Below the pieces are notes generated by a model, which saw nothing but the letters and a program-made list of their open reading frames with translations, was not told where the DNA came from and made no database searches. A stretch of 64,000 nucleotides of DNA, taken from Cronobacter condimenti 1330. GTDB lineage: Bacteria > Pseudomonadota > Gammaproteobacteria > Enterobacterales > Enterobacteriaceae. Positions 60,132 through 64,000 of this stretch are shown here, piece by piece. Made by a program: the position numbers and the translations under genes. Where the stretch lies: NCBI RefSeq assembly GCF_001277255.1, contig NZ_CP012264.1, positions 124,001-188,000 on the forward strand. Reading direction: 5' to 3'. Position 1 is the first letter of the stretch. Each line of letters begins with the position of its first letter.

Positions 60132-62261
60132 ATGGAAACTCGCATTCATCGTCTGACCAGCGCCAACACCGATGTCATTATCAACACGCTGCCGTTCGCC
60201 GAAATTCTCTACTGGGGGCCGCATCTTGCGCATTTTTGTGCAGAAGATTGCGCAAGCCTCGCCCGCCCGGTCGCCAACGGGCGGCTGGATGTAGACTCAC
60301 CTGTCACCTTAATGGCCGAAACCGGACGCGGGCTTTTTGGCGCGCCGGGGCTTGAAGGGCACCGCAACGGACTGGACGCCTCGCCGGTATTTACCACGCG
60401 CGAGGTCACGCAGAACGGACAAGCGCTGACTATCGTCAGTGAAGATGACAGCGCCGGGCTGCGGCTGGTGAGCGAGCTGGCGCTGAGCGCCAGCGGCGTG
60501 CTGAAAGTGCGCCACGGGTTAACCAACTTGCGCGACGGCGCCTGGCAGGTAGACCGTTTCGCAGTCACGCTGCCGGTGGCCGAGCGGGCGCTGGAGGTGA
60601 TGGCATTTCATGGCCGCTGGACGCGTGAGTTCCAGCCGCACCGCGTGGCGTTAAGTCATGATGGCTTTGTGCTGGAAAATCGCCGCGGGCGTACTTCGCA
60701 TGAACATTTCCCGGCGCTCATCGCGGGCACAGCGGGCTTTGGCGAGGAGCGTGGGGATGTCTGGGGCGTGCATCTGGGCTGGAGCGGTAACCACCGGCTC
60801 AAGTGCGAGGTGAAAACCGACGGGCGGCGTTATCTCCAGGCGGAAGCGCTCTACCTGCCGGGCGAAATGGCGCTCATGACGGGTGAGACGCTGCATACGC
60901 CCTGGCTTTACGCGAGCCACTCCGCGCGCGGCCTCAACGGAATGAGCCAGCAGTTTCATCGCTTTCTGCGTGAGGAGGTTATCCGTTTTCCCGGCAACAA
61001 ACCGCGCCCGGTGCATCTCAACACGTGGGAGGGGATCTATTTCGACCATGATCCGGCGTACATCATGCGTATGGCGACCGACGCCGCCGCGCTCGGCGTG
61101 GAGCGGTTTATTATCGACGACGGCTGGTTTAAGGGGCGCAATGACGATCACGCCGCGCTCGGCGACTGGTATCTGGATGAGCAAAAATACCCGGACGGCC
61201 TGATGCCGGTAATCGACCACGTGAAAAATCTCGGTATGGAGTTCGGCATCTGGGTCGAGCCGGAGATGATTAATCCGGACTCTGATCTTTATCGGGCGCA
61301 TCCGGACTGGGTACTGGCGCTGCCGGGGTATCCGCAGGCGACGGGGCGTCATCAGTGGGTGCTTAACCTGGCGATCCCCGAGGCGTTTGACTATCTGGTG
61401 GAACGCCTGAGCTGGTTGCTGGGCGAGCACCCGATCGATTACGTGAAGTGGGACATGAACCGCGAACTGGTACAGCCAGGGCATCAGGGACGGGCCGCCG
61501 CAGACCTCCAGACGCGCCAGTTTTACCGCCTGCTTGACCTGCTGCGCGAGCGGTTTCCGCACGTTGAGTTTGAATCCTGCGCCTCCGGCGGCGGGCGCAT
61601 CGATTACGAAGTGCTGACGCGCACGCACCGTTTCTGGGCGTCTGATAACAACGACGCGCTGGAGCGCAGCACTATCCAGCGCGGCATGAGCTACTTTTTC
61701 CCGCCGGAAGTCATGGGCGCGCATATCGGCAACCTGCGCTGCCACGCGACGTTCCGCCAGCACAGCATTGAATTTCGCGGCCTGACGGCGCTGTTTGGCC
61801 ATATGGGGCTTGAGCTTGATCCGGTGACCGCCGACGCCCGCGAGGCGGCGGGCTATCAGCGCTACGCCGCGCTGTATAAAGCGTGGCGCGAGCTTATTCA
61901 TACCGGCGACCTGTGGCGCGTGGAGATGCCGGATGCGGCCACCCAGGTGCAGGGAGTCGTCAGCCACGATCGGTCGCAGGGGCTGTTTCTCATAAGCCAG
62001 CTTGCAATGCCGGATTACACGCTGCCGGGTGCGTTACGCGTGCCGGGGCTCGCACCGGATACCCGCTACCAGGTGCGGCTGGTGGATCACCCGAATATTC
62101 AGCTTACTGGCGCAGGCGGCCACACCATGCGCCAGCTACCGGGCTGGATGAACGTGCCGGTGATAGCGAGCGGCGAATGGCTTGCGCAGGCGGGCCTGCA
62201 ACTGCCGGTGCTCGACCCGGAAACCGCGATACTGATAGCGTTTGAGCGGGTGGCGCAATGA
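60132..62261 (+). CDS. GH36 alpha-galactosidase
   Basis: A 709-residue enzyme from METRIHRLTSANTDVII; GGGAGAG precedes ATG 60132, while an open frame from 60042 would cover the operator. The length equals RafA-type enzymes. Motifs: NTWEGIYFDHD, FIIDDGWFKGRNDD, the nucleophile in DYVKWDMNREL and the acid/base in FWASDNNDALER, and CASGGGRID. It hydrolyses alpha-1,6-galactosides such as melibiose and raffinose in the cytoplasm. No cognate sugar transporter lies beside it. Confidence 0.95.
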   Translation: METRIHRLTSANTDVIINTLPFAEILYWGPHLAHFCAEDCASLARPVANGRLDVDSPVTLMAETGRGLFGAPGLEGHRNGLDASPVFTTREVTQNGQALTIVSEDDSAGLRLVSELALSASGVLKVRHGLTNLRDGAWQVDRFAVTLPVAERALEVMAFHGRWTREFQPHRVALSHDGFVLENRRGRTSHEHFPALIAGTAGFGEERGDVWGVHLGWSGNHRLKCEVKTDGRRYLQAEALYLPGEMALMTGETLHTPWLYASHSARGLNGMSQQFHRFLREEVIRFPGNKPRPVHLNTWEGIYFDHDPAYIMRMATDAAALGVERFIIDDGWFKGRNDDHAALGDWYLDEQKYPDGLMPVIDHVKNLGMEFGIWVEPEMINPDSDLYRAHPDWVLALPGYPQATGRHQWVLNLAIPEAFDYLVERLSWLLGEHPIDYVKWDMNRELVQPGHQGRAAADLQTRQFYRLLDLLRERFPHVEFESCASGGGRIDYEVLTRTHRFWASDNNDALERSTIQRGMSYFFPPEVMGAHIGNLRCHATFRQHSIEFRGLTALFGHMGLELDPVTADAREAAGYQRYAALYKAWRELIHTGDLWRVEMPDAATQVQGVVSHDRSQGLFLISQLAMPDYTLPGALRVPGLAPDTRYQVRLVDHPNIQLTGAGGHTMRQLPGWMNVPVIASGEWLAQAGLQLPVLDPETAILIAFERVAQ

Positions 62262-62452
62262 CCTCGCCGGTGATACATCTGTAAGCATTAACCTCACAGA
62301 GGCGGCGTGATGCGTGATCCCTGCGTCTGCTGCGTGACAAGCTGCATGAAGGGCCAAAGAAGCAGGATGCTCTCCCTCATCATCTTGAATCCCGGGTTTC
62401 ACCCGCCTGTTGGTCATCCACGGCGGGCCTGACAAGCCGCGAAACAGGTGTA

Positions 62453-62481
62453 TAAAAAAGCCCGCCTGCGCGGGCTTTTTG
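62453..62481. terminator. Bidirectional terminator
   Basis: AAAAAAGCCCGCCTGCGCGGGCTTTTT lies between the convergent alpha-galactosidase and rhaM genes, with T or A runs on both sides. Confidence 0.9.
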
Positions 62482-62486
62482 CTGCC

Positions 62487-62801
62487 TTACTCCAGATAAA
62501 ACACGGGCTTTAATGCCTGGCTCACCGGGCTGTTATCCGGGTTGCACGGCATGATATCGCGCATATGTTTCCACCAGCGCTGGCAGACCTCGGTTTGTGC
62601 GACGGCGTCCCAGCGCGCTTCGCTTTCTATCTCGACGGTCGCAAACAACAGATGGCGCTGCGTATCAAGCCAGATGGCGTAATGGTGCGCGCCGTGGGCT
62701 TTCAGCACCGCTTCCAGCTCCGGCCAGATAGGCGAGTGGCGACGATGGTACTCCTCATGGGCGTCCGGGTTGACCTGCATCACAAACGCTTTACGGATCA
62801 T
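62487..62801 (-). CDS. rhaM: L-rhamnose mutarotase
   Basis: A 104-residue enzyme interconverting alpha and beta L-rhamnose. The opening MIRKAFVMQVNPDAHEEYHR, then HSPIWPELEAVLKAHGAHHY and CQRWWKHMRDIMP are diagnostic. The start overlaps the dehydrogenase gene stop by 4 bp, so the two are one operon of rhamnose breakdown that continues beyond the window. Confidence 0.96.
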   Translation of the reverse strand: MIRKAFVMQVNPDAHEEYHRRHSPIWPELEAVLKAHGAHHYAIWLDTQRHLLFATVEIESEARWDAVAQTEVCQRWWKHMRDIMPCNPDNSPVSQALKPVFYLE

Positions 62802-63946
62802 AAGGCCTCCAGATAGAGTTCGCGAACCTCATCACGCGAGGCGACGCGCGGATTACAGGGCGCGCAAGGGTCAGCGAGCGCGTTGTCGAGCCAGGTTTCA
62901 ATATCAGCTTCGGTGACGCCAAGCTGGCTGAAACCGGCAGGAATGCCGACACATGTCGACAGCGCGCGAATGGCATTGATAGCTTCGTGGCTGGCTTGTT
63001 CATCGCTCATGCCGCGGGTATCGACACCCATCGCCTGCGCCACGCGTGCGAAGCGCTTCACGGCATTTGGACGGTTAAAGTTTTCTATCACCGGCAGCAA
63101 AATCGCGTTGCAAACGCCGTGCGGCAGATTGTGCGTCGCGCCCGGCTGATGCGCCAGCGCATGCACCAGCCCTAACCCCGCGCTGTTAAACGCCATACCC
63201 GCCAGATACTGGCCGCAGGCCATCTGTTCGCGAGCCTCCAGGTTGTGGCCATCTTCCACCGCAAGCGGCAGCCAGAGGTTAATCAGGCGAATCGCTTCCA
63301 GTGCGTTGGCATCGGTGAGCGGGTGTGCGCCCACTGAGACAAATGCCTCTACCGCATGGGTCAGCGCATCCATGCCCGTGGCGGCGGTAATGGCAGGCGG
63401 AATGTCCAGCATGACGCTTGCGTCATCCACGGCGATATCGGGGATCAGATTCGGGTCGATAATGACTTCCTTCACGCGCCGCGCTTCGTCGGTGATCACC
63501 GCGTTACTGGTCATTTCTGCCGCCGTGCCTGCGGTTGTGTTAATCGCCACCAGCGGCGCGCCGGGGTTTGTCACCTTGCCGACGCCTGCGTAGTCGGTGG
63601 AATGGCCGGGGTTGGCGGTAAGAATTTTAATGGCTTTCGCGGTGTCGATAGGGCTGCCGCCGCCGAAGGCGATCAGATAGTCGCACTGCGCGTGTTGATA
63701 CGCCGCGAAGCCACGCTGCACCAGCGTTTCAGTGGGGTTAGGAAACACGTCGTCGAACAGCTCATAAGAGAGTTGATGCGCATCCAGCGCGGCGAACAGG
63801 CTCTCCAGCAGGCCCAGTTTCACCAGCTGCCCGTCGGTCACGATGAGCGCTTTGCCCCAGCCCTTATTCGCGACCAGTTTCACCATGTCTTCAATCGCGC
63901 CCGCGCCGTGCAGGCTGATTTTGGGAAGTGCCAACATAAAGCTCAT
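62798..63946 (-). CDS. Lactaldehyde reductase (FucO-like, iron-dependent)
   Basis: A 382-residue group III alcohol dehydrogenase with LIAFGGGSPIDTAKAIKIL, INTTAGTAAEMTSNAVI, and metal ligands in ATGMDALTHAVEAFV and LVHALAHQPGATHNLPHGV. It resembles FucO, which reduces lactaldehyde to 1,2-propanediol, the product of rhamnose and fucose breakdown. Being overlapped with rhaM supports a rhamnose role. Start ATG 63946. Confidence 0.92.
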   Translation of the reverse strand: MSFMLALPKISLHGAGAIEDMVKLVANKGWGKALIVTDGQLVKLGLLESLFAALDAHQLSYELFDDVFPNPTETLVQRGFAAYQHAQCDYLIAFGGGSPIDTAKAIKILTANPGHSTDYAGVGKVTNPGAPLVAINTTAGTAAEMTSNAVITDEARRVKEVIIDPNLIPDIAVDDASVMLDIPPAITAATGMDALTHAVEAFVSVGAHPLTDANALEAIRLINLWLPLAVEDGHNLEAREQMACGQYLAGMAFNSAGLGLVHALAHQPGATHNLPHGVCNAILLPVIENFNRPNAVKRFARVAQAMGVDTRGMSDEQASHEAINAIRALSTCVGIPAGFSQLGVTEADIETWLDNALADPCAPCNPRVASRDEVRELYLEAL

Positions 63947-64000
63947 GAAAATTCTCCTTAACGTTGATTTTGGGAAATCAGTTCTCCTCCCCCCGCGCAG

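Overview
The window is a chromosomal segment of an enterobacterium. The backbone genes (tpiA, yiiQ, yiiR, fpr, glpX, mtlADR, yibF, selAB, yiaY, fdoGHI-fdhE, fdhD, rhaM) are close relatives of Escherichia coli genes. The GC-rich backbone, the GH36 alpha-galactosidase and the large vgrG/rhs locus would fit Cronobacter or a near neighbour; that genus call is inference, not a database match.

Layout. (1) 1-8.9 kb: array A, six orphan rhs 3' fragments. Each is a GC-rich core piece joined to an AT-rich toxin tail and followed by a putative immunity gene, often with a terminator. Their core family ends in QDPIGLAGGINLYQYAPNP; no full-length parent lies inside the window. (2) 9.1-11.9 kb: AT-rich genes of unknown or immunity-like function. 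(3) 12.6-20.2 kb: a complete type VI effector unit of vgrG, an Eag-type (DUF1795/DcrB) chaperone, a 1515-residue PAAR-Rhs with an AHH-type nuclease tail, and an immunity gene. (4) 20.3-31.4 kb: array B, five orphan fragments of the same core family as the full-length rhs, in varied states of decay. (5) 31.4-34.7 kb: an immunity graveyard with two SUKH (SMI1/KNR4) genes, a frameshifted gene, a decayed DUF7716-like gene and a truncated Eag/DcrB-like gene. (6) 34.7-64 kb: metabolic backbone.

How the parts work together. The intact vgrG-eag-rhs-immunity unit looks like the one deliverable effector. The orphan core-toxin-immunity cassettes share long core homology with it, so recombination could swap their toxin tails onto the full-length gene, while retained immunity genes protect against siblings carrying earlier tails. 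Three junctions carry antisense 3' remnants that resemble SymE, suggesting that cassettes were repeatedly inserted into a convergent symE-like gene downstream of rhs. Most recognisable toxin tails look like His-Me finger (HNH/Endo VII) nucleases of different signatures (AHH, SHH, WHH); one looks like an ADP-ribosyltransferase-type start, one REase-like, and one RelE-like.

In the backbone, selA-selB lies about 3.3 kb from the fdo operon, whose fdoG contains an in-frame selenocysteine TGA with a SECIS hairpin. Relative to E. coli the segments [tpiA-glpX], [mtlR-yiaY] and [fdhE-rhaM] are joined in a different order, with glpX next to mtlR and no glpFK between them. The right end carries azlCD with a divergent XRE-cupin regulator, a LacI-type regulator with an alpha-galactosidase and a perfect 18-bp palindromic operator, and rhaM followed by a FucO-like lactaldehyde reductase.
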